A stretch of 64,000 nt of DNA, from NCBI GenBank assembly GCA_038049695.1, contig CP142451.1, forward strand, positions 70,386,001 to 70,450,000, written 5' to 3'. The notes under the pieces were generated by a model, which saw nothing but the letters and a program-made list of their open reading frames with translations, ran no database searches and was not told the DNA's origin. Shown piece by piece: positions 24,601 to 35,407 of this stretch; within the stretch, counting starts at the first letter, position 1, and the number at the start of each line of letters is the position of its first letter. Source of the DNA: Cinnamomum chago. Taxonomy: Eukaryota; Streptophyta; Magnoliopsida; Laurales; Lauraceae. The position numbers and the translations under genes are program-made.

Positions 24601-25189
24601 CCAATAATTCTTTGAACTTTTACAAACTTAATTTTTTTTAGTTCATTTGAGATGCATGTTTCTTAGACTTTTCCTTGACGATTGGGATCTTTATTTTTCA
24701 TTAATTTCCTATGGTGAATGGTTTAGTTATTTTAGTTTTATCATGTGGTTGCATGTTATATTGATTTATTATTTAAGGCATGAATCATGGAACTGAGGAC
24801 AATCTATGTTTGGTAGATAGTGCCATAACACACACCATTATGAAAAATCAGAAATTTTTCTCAGAATTGCCTTTCATTCCATGAAAGATATCCGCCATAA
24901 TTGGACCTGTGCAAATAATTGAAGGCTCCGGAAAAGCCCATATGATGAGACAATATTCCCGCCGTTAGGAGGAGATAAGATAGTTCTTGAAGAACGTATT
25001 GCTCCTGTAGAATAACCCGTTCCTGAGGAATGACGAGAACTAACATGGAATACTTTCAGTCTGTCTCATCTAGATCCACGTACTTCACAATGTGAAAATG
25101 AAGTACGTAAGAAGCGTGGCAACCCCATAGGTTTAAAGGACTCAGCTCCGCAGAAAAGGAGAAATGAACAATCATCATGTCCGCCCGAA

Positions 25190-25460
25190 CTGGCACGTAA
25201 CCCTCCTGAAGAGGTTCCTCCCAAAGAGACAAGTAATGGTCCTGAAGAGGTTCCTCCCGAAGAGGTACGAATGCCCCTAAAGAGGTTCCTCTCGAAGAGA
25301 CAAGTAATGCTCATCCCGAAGAGGGAAGTAACGCTCCTGAAGAGGTTCCTCCCGAAGAGGCAAGAAATGCTTCTGAAGAGGTTCCTCCCGAAGGGCAAGT
25401 AACGCTCTTGAAGGGGTTCCTCCTAAAGAGGCACATAACGCTCTTGAAGAGGTTATGGTA
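25190..25460 (+). repeat. 36-bp coding minisatellite in the copia remnant
   Basis: About seven units of about 36 bp built on GAAGAGGTTCCTCCCGAAGA. In the copia reading direction the unit spells repeats of EEVPPEE type. It lies in the variable linker between integrase and reverse transcriptase regions. Confidence 0.85.
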
Positions 25461-26043
25461 AAATCCGTTCTCTCTAGAGTAATGGAAGTCCCTGATGAGA
25501 CTTTGAAAGCCCCTGAAGAGGCATCGGTACCAGATAATGAAGAGATCTTTATACTTTATAATTATTCAAGAGAGAGATGGAATATAAATGATAATGATGA
25601 TTGAGACACAAAACCATGTTCTATAAATCCCGGAAGGATTTCCTTTGCCTGAAGCAAAGCCAAGGAGTACGTACTCAATTCAATTAAGGCACTGGATTAA
25701 TATTAAACACATCCTACGGTATTTGCATGGAACAACTAATTTAGGAATATTTTATTCTTATGATCGTAAAGATTTTCAGTTTTGTAGGATATACAGATTC
25801 AGGTTATCTCTCTGATTGTCATAAGGGTCGATCATAGATAGGTTATGTGTTTCTTAATGAGAAACTGGGTTTTTCGAGTTAAGATTTTAATGAGGCAGCA
25901 TTATGCACATCCATTACCAGTTCAATGATCTTGAAGAATATTGTACTCTTTTTTCCTTTACTTTGGTTTTTTCCAACTGGGTTTTCCTTAGCAAGGTTTT
26001 TAATGAGGCAACTGTCATTGAATGATGTTCATCTAAGGGGGAG

Positions 26044-26239
26044 TGTTATGAGATATGGATCTTGGGTGGATGCCCACTTAAGATGAGTTAGGGTTAGAAT
26101 TAGGGTTCCTCTCTTATGAGGTTACTTTGCCTATAAATAGGCTTCTCCCCTTGTATTTGTATGAACTTAATGAGATAATAGAAAAATCTCTCTCTTCTCC
26201 CTCTAATATTCTTTCTCTTGGTCTCTCTCTTTTCTAACA
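26044..26239 (+). repeat. 3' LTR of copia remnant (196 bp)
   Basis: Starts TGTTATGAGATATGG right after a purine tract (CTAAGGGGGAG) and ends TTTTCTAACA. It pairs with the 5' LTR. Confidence 0.88.
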
Positions 26240-28201
26240 AAAGGGTGTTTTACCTAGAATTGGGCATTTATTTGACTGATTTTTAGAGTTACTTTCACAC
26301 AGTCTCCACTCCCCCCTGATGAGCATCACGAATTTAGTGAGTCCTGTTAGTGTCATTGTTAAATTTGCATTTTCTTGGGGTTGTCAATTCTGCAACTAGT
26401 ATCTAAAGTTACCTCTAGAAAAATTCAAGTCCGATCTAGACCAAGTCCAAAAGACCAATTCATAGAAGGCCTTTCTACATCAAGTCATATCCTCAATATG
26501 TGCCAACTTACAAGTAATATAAGACCTTAGTGTATATACTAATAAACATGCCCTGAGAACCTTAACTAATTGGTAAAAACAAGTTAAGCCTAAGTGGTCA
26601 GCTTTTTATTCAAGTCTTCTCATAGCCTCGGTGGACCGAACATATATATTTCGGTGGCCCAAATAACTCCCTTGGCAGCCTGGGACCTGCCTTCGGTCTT
26701 AAACCAAAGAGCTCGGTTTTGAAGCTCTAGAATTCTCGGCGGCCCAAGTGATTTTATCGGTTGACTGAAAGACCTCTTTGATGGACCGCAGTTTCTTTCA
26801 GTCTAAAATTCAAAGAGCTTGCATTTTAAGGCTTAAAGAGTCTTGGGGGGGGGGGGGTTGTACACTCACAAATTTGTAAAAGAAAAGGAGGCAAGAAATG
26901 ATTCCCCAAAAGCATGGAAAAGAGGATTCCGTAAAAAGTAGATGATTCTATGAAAAATGAAGAATCACATAAAATAACTTCCCCAAGCTATGAAATCATT
27001 AAGAACAGGTCCAAGAATCCGAAATAAAGAGAATGACGTAAACTACATCAAAATCAAAGATCGGGAAACCAAGGATAGACATGAAAACACAACAGACTGG
27101 CGCGGGTACGACACTCAAGATCAAAATTTTCAAAATTCATAAAGACGGTGAAAGGTGCCAAGTTGTGGGAGCCCTGGAAACTCAAGAAATTTGTACTCAG
27201 AAGGTTTTTCCTAGGGTGTAGCACAATTTTCTCCTTAAAAGGACCAAATGACAACTTTCCCATGGTAATATCTCCCTCAATACAAATAAGATGAGAGTGA
27301 TCTTGGAGTCCACGGATATCAACTCAAAAAGACCTTTCAATGATATATTGAGGGCAAAGATCTGACGGACATATCCAAACTTATAATCATTTAAAGATTA
27401 AAAGAAAATCCAAAAAAAAAAATACAAAAAGGAGGTGGATTTTTCAAAAGAAGTGCTTGCCCATGCTCGAGGCAGTAGCTTGGTGAGTGGGGAGCATCCC
27501 CTCACCTGAGAAAAGGTCAAAATCTAGCGAGGAACCCCCTTTCGCCTCGACTAGAAACTCAATACCAAACTTTGGGAGCCCATATCTTTCTCGATATAGC
27601 CCAAATTTGGTCTCTATAGATATTTCCATGAGAAGAGTTTTTATCGGTATGTAGAACATCAAGATATGACGGTCGGATTAGAAGTTATAGCAATCTAAAG
27701 TTTAGTTCATGGGAACTTGGCGAGGAGATACTCTCCACTCACCAAGTGGCCAGGAATGCACTACGCTCACCAATGGTGAGAAGGGACTCTCTACTCACCA
27801 ATGGCAGGGAGTATCCCCCCATTCACCGAGGAGGACAAAATCTCTTTTGCCAAATAATCTTCACACAGAGAACCAATACCTGGTGAAACACGCGTGTCCT
27901 TGCCAAGTAATACATCAACCAACTTTAAGTACCCATTTCTCCTTTGATATAGCTTTGATTGGAATGATATTACGCTCTATGGATATTTACTCATAAAGAG
28001 GCTTCCAACAACATATAGAACTCGAAAATCTTATAGTCGGATCAAAAGTTATAGTAGTTTAAATTTTAGTTAATGGGAACCTGAAAAAGAGGTACCCTCC
28101 ACTCACCAAGTGGCGGGAAATGCACTCCACTTGCCAAAGGTGAGCAGTGCCCCTCTACTCACCATTGGTGGAGAGTATCCCCCTACTCACTGAGGAGAAT
28201 A
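26240..28201. other. Unclassified dispersed-repeat region; no gene
   Basis: 26,240-26,846 is AT-rich with CGGTGG/GGACCG words (26,630-26,780). A 13-base G-run follows (26,847-26,859). From 27,240 to 28,200 a unit of about 200-350 bp recurs two to three times, each with a block like GACGGATCAAAAGTTATA and a GC-richer block of repeated CTCACCAA(G/T)(T/G)G. The same unit recurs at 39,226-39,560, beyond the Sirevirus-like insertion. No protein is recognisable. Confidence 0.6.
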
Positions 28202-28896
28202 TGAAAGTTCGTGATCCGAACCCTAGAGGGTGGGGGGGGGGGGGGGTGAGCTTCAAATTAGTGGCCAATTATGACCAATTTTAAATTCTATAGTTCAATT
28301 AGTCACTAGTGATGATTATCAAAATAAATGCAGAAACTAACAAAAACAATCACCACAAAGCATGCACCATCACACAATGATTTATAGTGGTTCAGCCTAA
28401 ATGCCTACATTCACTACCGGCTTGTGATTCAACACCCCACTGGATTTTCACTAACACTATGCTTTTCAATAGGCTAAGCAATAACCTCTAACACTATGCT
28501 TTTCTTAGGCTCAGCAATAACCTATACACTATGCTTTTCTAGGCTAAGCAATAACATATACACTGTTTTTCTAAGGCTGAGCAATAACCTTTACAAGAGA
28601 TGATTCCTCAAAGAAAGTGTATATACAAACACTTTAAGAGATACAATTTAAGCTCAATTACAATGCCTCTAAATTAGGCGGATATGAAAGTGTAAGTCAA
28701 ACTCACACAGCACTCTATGTAATGCAAAGATGAATGCTCATGGTGTGTGTGTGTGTGAAAACTTCAATCAAATTAAAAATGATAGCTCAAAGAATGCAAG
28801 CTTAAAGCTTTTGAAAGTGTAAAACACAATAATAGATTTGATTGAAGTGAAGGAACAAATCACATGTAATTTAAAAACCAACTTGAAAATGATGTA
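28202..28896 (-). repeat. Sirevirus-like LTR, left part
   Basis: Distal (U5-side) 695 bp of the LTR. A C-run near its end (14 Gs on the plus strand at 28,232-28,247) is followed by CTCTAGGG, a frequent end-region phrase in plant copia LTRs. Internal short repeats with AACACTATGCTTTTC lie at 28,450-28,580. It ends with the target duplication gta of the CACTA insertion. Confidence 0.78.
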
Positions 28897-28914
28897 CACT
28901 ACAACAGCTTGCAC

Positions 28915-29540
28915 TTTTAGCGACGTTTTTATAAATTCGTCGGTAAAAAGTACTCTTTACCACGTATATCATTTTGTCGGTAAAAATATGACTTTTACCG
29001 ACGTTTTAATATTTTAGAATTAGCTTGTTTTTAAGGAAAAGTTCAAAATCATGGACATTTACCGACGAATTAGAAACGTCGGTAATACCCTAATTTTACC
29101 GACGTTTTATAAGAAACGTCGGTAATACCATACTTTTATCGACATTTTTTTGTAAAATGTCGGTAAAAGTTGAATTTTAGAATTAATTGATATTAAATGA
29201 AAAGTAAAACACTTTTTTCTTTTGCCGACGAATAAAAATCGTCGGCAATGTTCAACTTCATTATTAATTTCTCTTCCAGAAAAATAAATATTAAAATGAA
29301 CTTTTAGCGACGTTTTTTATAAAACGTCAATAAAGGTTAATTTTTATTAAAATTAATAATGATAGACTTTTGCCGACAAAATTAATTTTTACCGACGAAA
29401 ATTTTCGTCGGTAAAATCTATTACCGACGTATTATAAAATGTCGGTAAAGGTTAATGACTTTTTACTTTTTTAAGTAAAAATAATTTTTGTCGACAAAAT
29501 AACCCTTTTTGGTGACGAAAACTAAACGTCGGAAAATCCC
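28915..29540. repeat. Left subterminal repeat array of the CACTA element
   Basis: About a dozen copies of TTACCGACG or CGTCGGTAAA in both orientations. Many are paired as short hairpins such as ACCGACGAAAATTTTCGTCGGT near 29,390 (22 bp, a palindrome). Such arrays bind the accessory transposase in En/Spm. Confidence 0.9.
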
Positions 29541-30340
29541 TCTTTTTTTTCCTTTCCCGCCATTCCTCCACGCCACTCCCCCAAAAGCTCTATTTTCCCT
29601 CTTTTCTCTCTTTCATCTCTCTCTCCATGCCACTCCCCCAAAAGCCCTCTTTTCCCTTCTTTCTCTCTTTCATCTCTCTCTCTCCGCGCTCTCTCTACTG
29701 TCTTTACCGCCACTACTCCTCCACGCCAGTCCTCCAAAAGCCCTTTTTTCCCTCTTTTCTCTTTTTCTTCTCTCTCTCTCTCTCAATCGACGCTCTCTCT
29801 GTTGTTTCTCTCTCCACGTTCTCTCTGCTCATCTCTCTCTCTCTCCCCCGCTCTCTCTGCTCATCTCTCTCTCTCTCTCCCCCGCTCTCTCTCTCCACAC
29901 TCTCTCTGCTCATCTCTCTCTCTCCACACTCTCTCTGCTCAGCTCTCTCTCTCTCCACGCTCTCTCTGCTCATCTCTCTCTCTCTCGATCAGCGCTCTCT
30001 CTGTTGTCTCTCCCGCCACTTCTCCAAAAGCCCTCTTTTCCCTCTTTTCTCTCTTTCATCTCTCTCTCTCTCTCCCTCTCTCTCGATCGGCGCTCTCTGT
30101 TGTCTCTCCTGCCACTTCTCCACGCCACTCCTCCAAAAGCCCTCTTTTCTCTCTTTCATCTCTCTCTCTCAACACTCTCTACTTATCTCTCTCTCTCAAT
30201 CGGTGCTCTCTATCTCTCGATCTGCTCTTCTCTCTCTCGCTCTCTCTCTCACTCTCTCTCTCTATTTGCTCTTTTCCCTCATCTCCCTCACGATCTCCAT
30301 CTCCATTCCCTCATCGGCATCACCTCCATCACCATTCACG
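29540..30340. repeat. CT-rich microsatellite-like block
   Basis: About 800 bp of (TC)n, with the phrases CCCAAAAGCCCTCTTTTC and CTCTCTGCTCATCTCTCTCT repeated at 60-110 bp. A more ordinary stretch (30,290-30,550) with a TTTGCAG|GTGA junction follows. Serine/leucine frames across it are artefacts. Confidence 0.85.
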
Positions 30341-30853
30341 CAGACCTCACCCTCTCCATCAACGCACGCAGATCCCTCCCACCATCTCCATCTCTATTAT
30401 CAGGCGCAGACCCATCCCACTAAAGAAAATTGGTGCCCCCTTCTCCGGTCGTCTTCTCCAAAGCCAACACGAGTTTGACCCCTTTTCCAGTCGTTTCTCC
30501 AAAGCTAGCAGGAGTTTGCTGCCTATGCATCTCTTCCCTCTTTGCAGGTGAACTCTCTTTCTCATCTCTTCTCTCTTCTTTTCATTTATTTACTGAAATC
30601 TAAATTATTTGCTTCTTTTTGTTTTGCAAAAATATCGATGTGTTACAGTTTTATGATGTGGTCCAGTTATAATAAGATGGAATGAATTGAATGTTAGGTT
30701 TATATTGTAAGGTTGCTTGTACTGTGGAATGGAATGTTTATGTATGGCACTAAAATTGTTACATTTGTAAGAATTTCTTTGCTTTTTTTTGTAAATGTTA
30801 CATTTGTTGCTGCTTTATATTGTCTCAGTTTTATATTCAAACAATAATTCAAC

Positions 30854-32653
30854 TGTTGGAATATAGGTGGGCCTTCCAGACAGGTTTCAAAAACTTTTGA
30901 CCCACTTAATGCAGGGATCAATTGTCTAGAATGCAACAAACCCAATCCAGGATGCAATTTCCTCAATCTCATAGCCATGTACAGCAACAAACACTATCTA
31001 GAAGATAGAAATAAGCACATAAACATGCAATCTCGAAATCCACAACATACAAGGATGTAGATATACCTTTGGAGCTTTGTTGTGCTCTAATGGAGGATTT
31101 GATTTCTTTACTTTGGTGATGAACAACTTCACAATCCAAATCAGAATCTTCAACTCCTTTTGATCTTCCAACGCTATGTCCCGTATTAGATCTCTTTTCT
31201 CAAGAAGATGGTGGAATCCTCAAGAGAAAACCCTACTAGTAACTCTAAGGAGCCAAAGGTGAAAAAGAGGGGAATTTTGAGAAGAAGATGACTTGTACAA
31301 CACTTGCACAAGGGGGCTGAAAGTGCTCTATTAATTATGCACGAATTTGAGAGGAGTATTCCTCTATTTATAGCCCTCCATAACTCCTCTTTTCCTATTT
31401 GAAATAGAAGTTTAACTCCCATTACAAATTAGTAAACATCTCCCTTACTAATTGCCATAGAAGTCTTACTTCCACAACTATTAGTAACTTTCTCCTTTCT
31501 AATTAAAATAGAAGTCCTACTTCCACAACTATTAGTAACTTTCTCCTTTCTAATTAAAATAGAAGTCCTACTTCCATTATTAATTAGTAGCTTACCATTA
31601 CCACTATTAGAAGTCTCACTTCAAATAGAAATAGTAACATTCCTTTTAGAGTTTAAGTAGAATTAGTATCTTTCTAATATATTGGGCTAGCGTGGGGACC
31701 ACTAGGGATTCCTTAAAAAGCTGGCTCCAACTGGGACTCGCGACCCCACATCTCATGTGCAATCCGGGCCCACAGTTAATTGCAAATAACTCCACTAAAT
31801 AAATGCAATTGCACTCCAGTCTTAGGAATATATTTCAATGAAGACCCTAAACTTCCACAGTACCACAAGTAGGCCCCTCCATCTATATCCATGGATCAAA
31901 TGGACCTGTCCACCAAATTAGATCCATATCTTATTATCCTTGAGCCCCAATTAATTATAATGATCATTTGGTACCGATCCAATTAACTCTTAATCTGAAT
32001 CTACCAATGATAAATCCATTAATTGGCACAAGGGGATATTAAAAATAGATTCCATCTTGACCATTGAATGTTCCCACAGCTCTACTATCAAGTATCCAAA
32101 TCACCGAGGTGTTGACCTACAATTGGCCTCACTCATTGGTGACTCAAAGCAAATAAATAGATAGAAACTTGAGTTCATTAATGTCTCAGGATTATAAGCC
32201 TATTGCTAGGGAATTATGAGAGCAGACCTTAAATAAAGACAGTGTATATAAGGTGCTTCTCATGGTCCTTCAATACATCCAATGTACCAGCATCATGATC
32301 TAGAATCTTACATTCTGATGATCGAGATAAATCACACTATCTCATAGTGATCAAAATGTTGCAACCTTGTCAGATGAGGTGTCCAATCTCATCACTGGTT
32401 GTGAAGATATTTAAGTATAAGATTTGTGACACATATCTCTCGTATGTGGATCTCATCCATATACATATATCACATCTAATATACTAATGAGACCCGGTTC
32501 ATCTCATAAACCATTATGTCATATATATTAGTCATGAGCATTAAGTAATAAATCACCATTCATCTCATGAAAGGAAAGCATGATTATATTGATAAATAAA
32601 GAAATTAATCAATCTATTCATCATATACTGGTATTGAGACCATAAAACTAACA
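30854..32653 (-). mobile_element. Solo LTR (1,800 bp, copia-type) inside the CACTA element
   Basis: On the minus strand it runs from TGTTAGTTTTATGG (32,653) to TATATTCCAACA (30,854). It is flanked on both sides by the perfect 5-bp duplication tcaac. A CTATAAATAGAGG TATA box lies on the minus strand near 31,365-31,380. No internal region is present, so this is a product of LTR-LTR recombination. Ty1/copia is likely from the ends, but the family is not certain. Confidence 0.88.
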
Positions 32654-33131
32654 TCAACATATTCATCTATTTGCTTAATGTTTTAATTTAATTGTTGGTG
32701 GAGTCTCAATGTATAACTTTGATTGGTCTCATGTGTCTGCAATATGAACCTTGCTCAGTATTGGAGAAGTTTGTATCAGGTCAACCTAATTAAGTTAATT
32801 GAACTTAGAGAACTTATTTACACCACTGTCACCTTGTATCCTTTATCCCTTATCTAAATGGCCTTTATCACTCCCTCTTAAGTATAATCTTAAAGATGGA
32901 GCTCATTTAACAATGATTTCCTATGCATATATTTTATGTAAACAACTGGGCCCTCGACTAGTGCCCCTAGCCAATGTACGATCTGTTGTCTGTTTGGCTA
33001 TGATGAAACTATTCTCACTTGACCAAATCGGCTGGAATTATCAATGGGGTTAAGTTGATTGAATTGGTTTCCCACCTAATGATGCTTACAAGATTTGGGT
33101 GAAGAGAAAATCCTGCCCAACTGGTCAGAGA

Positions 33132-33858
33132 ATGTGGCAGTTGAACAAAGAAACGAAGGATGGAAACGTTGCAGAGAAGATTTCTGTTTATCAGCATGCC
33201 AACAAAGAGGCAACGATTCTGCTTGCATAACCATTTCAACTTCAATGATTGTTTTGGGTGGAACCTATATTCAGCTTTGTCGGGTTTCTTTTCGTTTGCA
33301 GGTTGCCATCATTTGCAATCATCAACGCTGTGTTTCCAAGTCCCACAGTGCACAAATGTCGAGGCTGGGTGAGAAAATGGATGAGTTGAAGGTAGGATTC
33401 ATTACATATCTCATAGTGTCACTAGTGATATTATTTTCTGAATTACGAGATTTCTGCCCTTTCCATGTCCCCTTCTATGTGGGAGCATGTGGAATTGGTC
33501 CACATGTGCATCTCTGCGTTTTTGGTCCACCTTCTTGATGTCTTGGATCTTGCATACGCCTGTCATCTTGGCATGTGCTACCATGTGGAGAGAACATGTG
33601 TTTAAGAAATTCTTTTCTAACTACAGTGCTTGTTTACATTAAAAAAAAAACTACAGTGCTTGTTTCTCTCTGTTGGAGGAGTCGGGGCTTTAATTTTGTT
33701 TTGTGTTAGATCTTTAGTGCTTGTATTAGTGATTGGTCTCATGGTATGAGCAGGGTGTATTGGAGAGCCTGAAAGTGGATTTGAGTAGGGCTAAGAAAGG
33801 GAAGCCACCATTGAAAGATGCTGATGGGAAGACAAAGAAGAAGCTGGCACCTGAAGCA
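33132..33858 (+). pseudogene. TOP1: Captured fragment of DNA topoisomerase I (C-terminal exons)
   Basis: Topoisomerase IB relaxes DNA in the nucleus. Three exons with intervening introns are recognisable. Exon a (to 33,209) reads LNKETKDGNVAEKISVYQ then HANKE. Exon b (33,302-33,391) reads VAIICNHQRCVSKSHSAQ then MSRLGEKMDELK. Exon c (33,754-33,858) reads VLESLKVDLSRAKKGK then PPLKDADGKTKKKLAPEA. They match the linker region before the catalytic tyrosine; the tyrosine part is absent. The first intron (33,210-33,301) has a GC-AG edge and the second (33,392-33,753) GT-AG. Retained introns show capture from DNA, not from mRNA. Just after exon c come two stop codons and the LRR fragment in opposite orientation. 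Confidence 0.85.
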
Positions 33859-33865
33859 TAATAAA

Positions 33866-34461
33866 ACTCTCACTGCTTCTGAGTTTTTCTTCATTGTTTG
33901 TGCTTGATCATTGCCTCCTTTATTAATTTTCACTAGCCTAAGAAGGCTATCTGGGATTTTTCCTGTTAGCCCATTGATCGAGAGGTCCAGCCATTCCAAG
34001 CTCTGCAACTCTCCTAAAGTTGTGGGGATGGGGCCATTGAACTTGTTCCTAGAAACGTCCAACCTTTCCAAGTGAGCAAGCTTTGAAATTGAACTTGGGA
34101 TCTGTCCTGTTACCTTATTACTGGACAAGTCGAGCCATCTCAGCCAAAGTTTTTCACCATACAAGCCTCCACTAAATTCAGGAAACCCACCTGTAATTCT
34201 GTTGTTTGAGAGCTTCACTTGTTCCAAGCCTGTCATGTTTGTGAAGAAATTTTCAAACGCCCCTGATATCTGACTGTCAGATAGGTCTATGGTGCTCAAG
34301 GAATCAGGTTGTGTGAAGTGTGGGAGGTTTCCTTGGAGACTACAACCTGCTAGGTGAACATCATTTAGCTCTTTATCCTTGATCCAATCAGGAACATTCC
34401 CCAAATGCAGGTTATTGTAGGACAGGTCTATGGATAGAAGAGAAGGCATGTGTGTTCGCAA
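33866..34461 (-). pseudogene. Captured fragment of a leucine-rich-repeat receptor-like protein
   Basis: Six plant-type extracellular LRRs in one frame: LLSIDLSYNNLHLGNVP, LSTIDLSDSQISGAF, LEQVKLSNNRITGGFP, LRWLDLSSNKVTGQIP, LERLDVSRNKFNGPIP and LEWLDLSINGLTGKIP (consensus LxxLxLSxNxLxGxIP). The frame then runs into unrelated residues. No signal peptide, transmembrane segment or kinase is present, so this is an internal piece of an LRR-RLP or LRR-RLK ectodomain. Parent proteins sit in the plasma membrane and sense ligands. The orientation is opposite to the adjoining TOP1 fragment. No break is seen within the six repeats. Confidence 0.85.
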
Positions 34462-34605
34462 AGCGGATTCTATCTAAGATTGTGTTTAGGCCTCAGGGCA
34501 GCACGCTTAACACTATCATTAACTAACAATTTATATGGCTTCTTCTAGCAACTATATACTGTCTACAGGTAGAGCTCACTTTCCAGTAGCAGCTTATGTT
34601 TCAAT

Positions 34606-34632
34606 AAAAAAAAAAAAAAAAAAAAAAAAAAA
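34606..34632 (+). repeat. 27-base poly(A) run
   Basis: A run of A preceded directly by CAATAAA. It could be a plain homopolymer or the tail of a short retroposed sequence; no target duplication was identified. 34,470-34,605 and 34,633-35,370 contain no recognisable coding. Confidence 0.6.
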
Positions 34633-35375
34633 CCCTTTTTCCATGAGTTCTAGGAATAGAATGTACCAATTCCACATATTATGTTGAAGCCCGACCAACT
34701 TCCTTCACAATTGAGGAGTTCAAGCCTATGTCCGGCTTGGACAGGGGCCTATTCTGGTCTGAATCTGCCTGTTTGGAGTACAGGCCTAGTCATCCCATCT
34801 AAATTCCATCATTACATTTTAATCAAGGTTTGAGTTTACTACCAAGCCCAGATTAATAAAAATATCCTTTTAGGGCATATGGATGCTATATATTGATGTT
34901 ATTTACTTTTTAAGTATACTTTATGTTGTACATAATGGATGCTGATCTATTAAAGCATCACACTTGGCATAACATAGGTAAGAAAATTGGTGAGGGGGAA
35001 TGATGGAAAGATCTACTCCTTAGGTACAAACGCCAATAGTAATAATAATAAAAAAAATCAGTCCTATAACTCCATGAATGTATTCCAAAGAACTAGTGAA
35101 TATTGTTGGTACCGTGAGTTGCTACTTTTTTTTTTTTTTACATCCATCATTCATTAAAATATACATGTATTGATATTATCTAGGTTCTCTTATTTACAAA
35201 CAGAGGCCAATTGTGGTTTTTTCTTCAAAATGTCAACAATTAAATTGTTAGATTTCTCCATTGTATTCTTCAATTCATCTTGTGGTTTTTTTGTGGCTTG
35301 TTAGAACACTGAGATGAAGATTTTGACTTTACTCTTCTTTTTTTTTTTGTCATGATCATCTGGTGTGTTCTGCAG

Positions 35376-35407
35376 ATGCTGAATTGTATGACTTCAATGA
35401 TGAGAAG
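35376..35407 (+). pseudogene. Exon-like fragment of unknown origin
   Basis: A 32-bp open stretch bounded by TTCTGCAG and GTATGT. In the phase set by the preceding G it reads DAELYDFNDEK. A second exon-like piece follows near 35,974-36,000 (ACAG then a run reading EDEESDIETM). Both sit between the LRR and Ycf20-like pieces and may be further captured exons, perhaps from one gene. I do not recognise it. The rest of 35,410-36,460 shows nothing else. Confidence 0.3.

Larger units (their letters stand above)
22257..26239 (+). mobile_element. Reduced Ty1/copia LTR retrotransposon (old)
   Basis: Both LTRs are present, flanked by near-matching 5-bp duplications (aaatg and aaagg). The 5' LTR is followed by CGTTATCAGTATGATTC, the short primer-site form common in small-LTR plant copia elements. 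Gag with a zinc knuckle is recognisable. Of pol only weak traces remain, the clearest a C-terminal RNase H remnant near 25,730-25,830 (LGIFYSYDRKDFQF). The LTRs differ at roughly 10% of sites by eye, which suggests several million years at 1e-8 substitutions per site per year. It is broken in many places. Confidence 0.88.

Noticed and set aside
24861-25398. Minus-strand frames with repeated RNLFRS
   Set aside because: Antisense shadow of the 36-bp minisatellite in the copia remnant.
26847-26859. G-run considered as a G-quadruplex (also 28,232-28,247)
   Set aside because: A single homopolymer, with no four separate G-tracts. Plausibly an LTR-end feature and liable to sequencing error.
28915-29540. 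Regularly spaced palindromic words resembling a CRISPR array
   Set aside because: Spacers are not of uniform length, repeats are in both orientations, and the setting is a CACTA subterminal region in a plant genome.
29509-30551. Overlapping Ser/Leu-rich frames of 249-304 codons
   Set aside because: Read-through of (TC)n in several frames at once; composition is purely that of the microsatellite.
33095-33538. 147-codon plus-strand frame
   Set aside because: It runs through two TOP1 exons and an intron in a shifted phase; only the exon-phase reading matches topoisomerase I.
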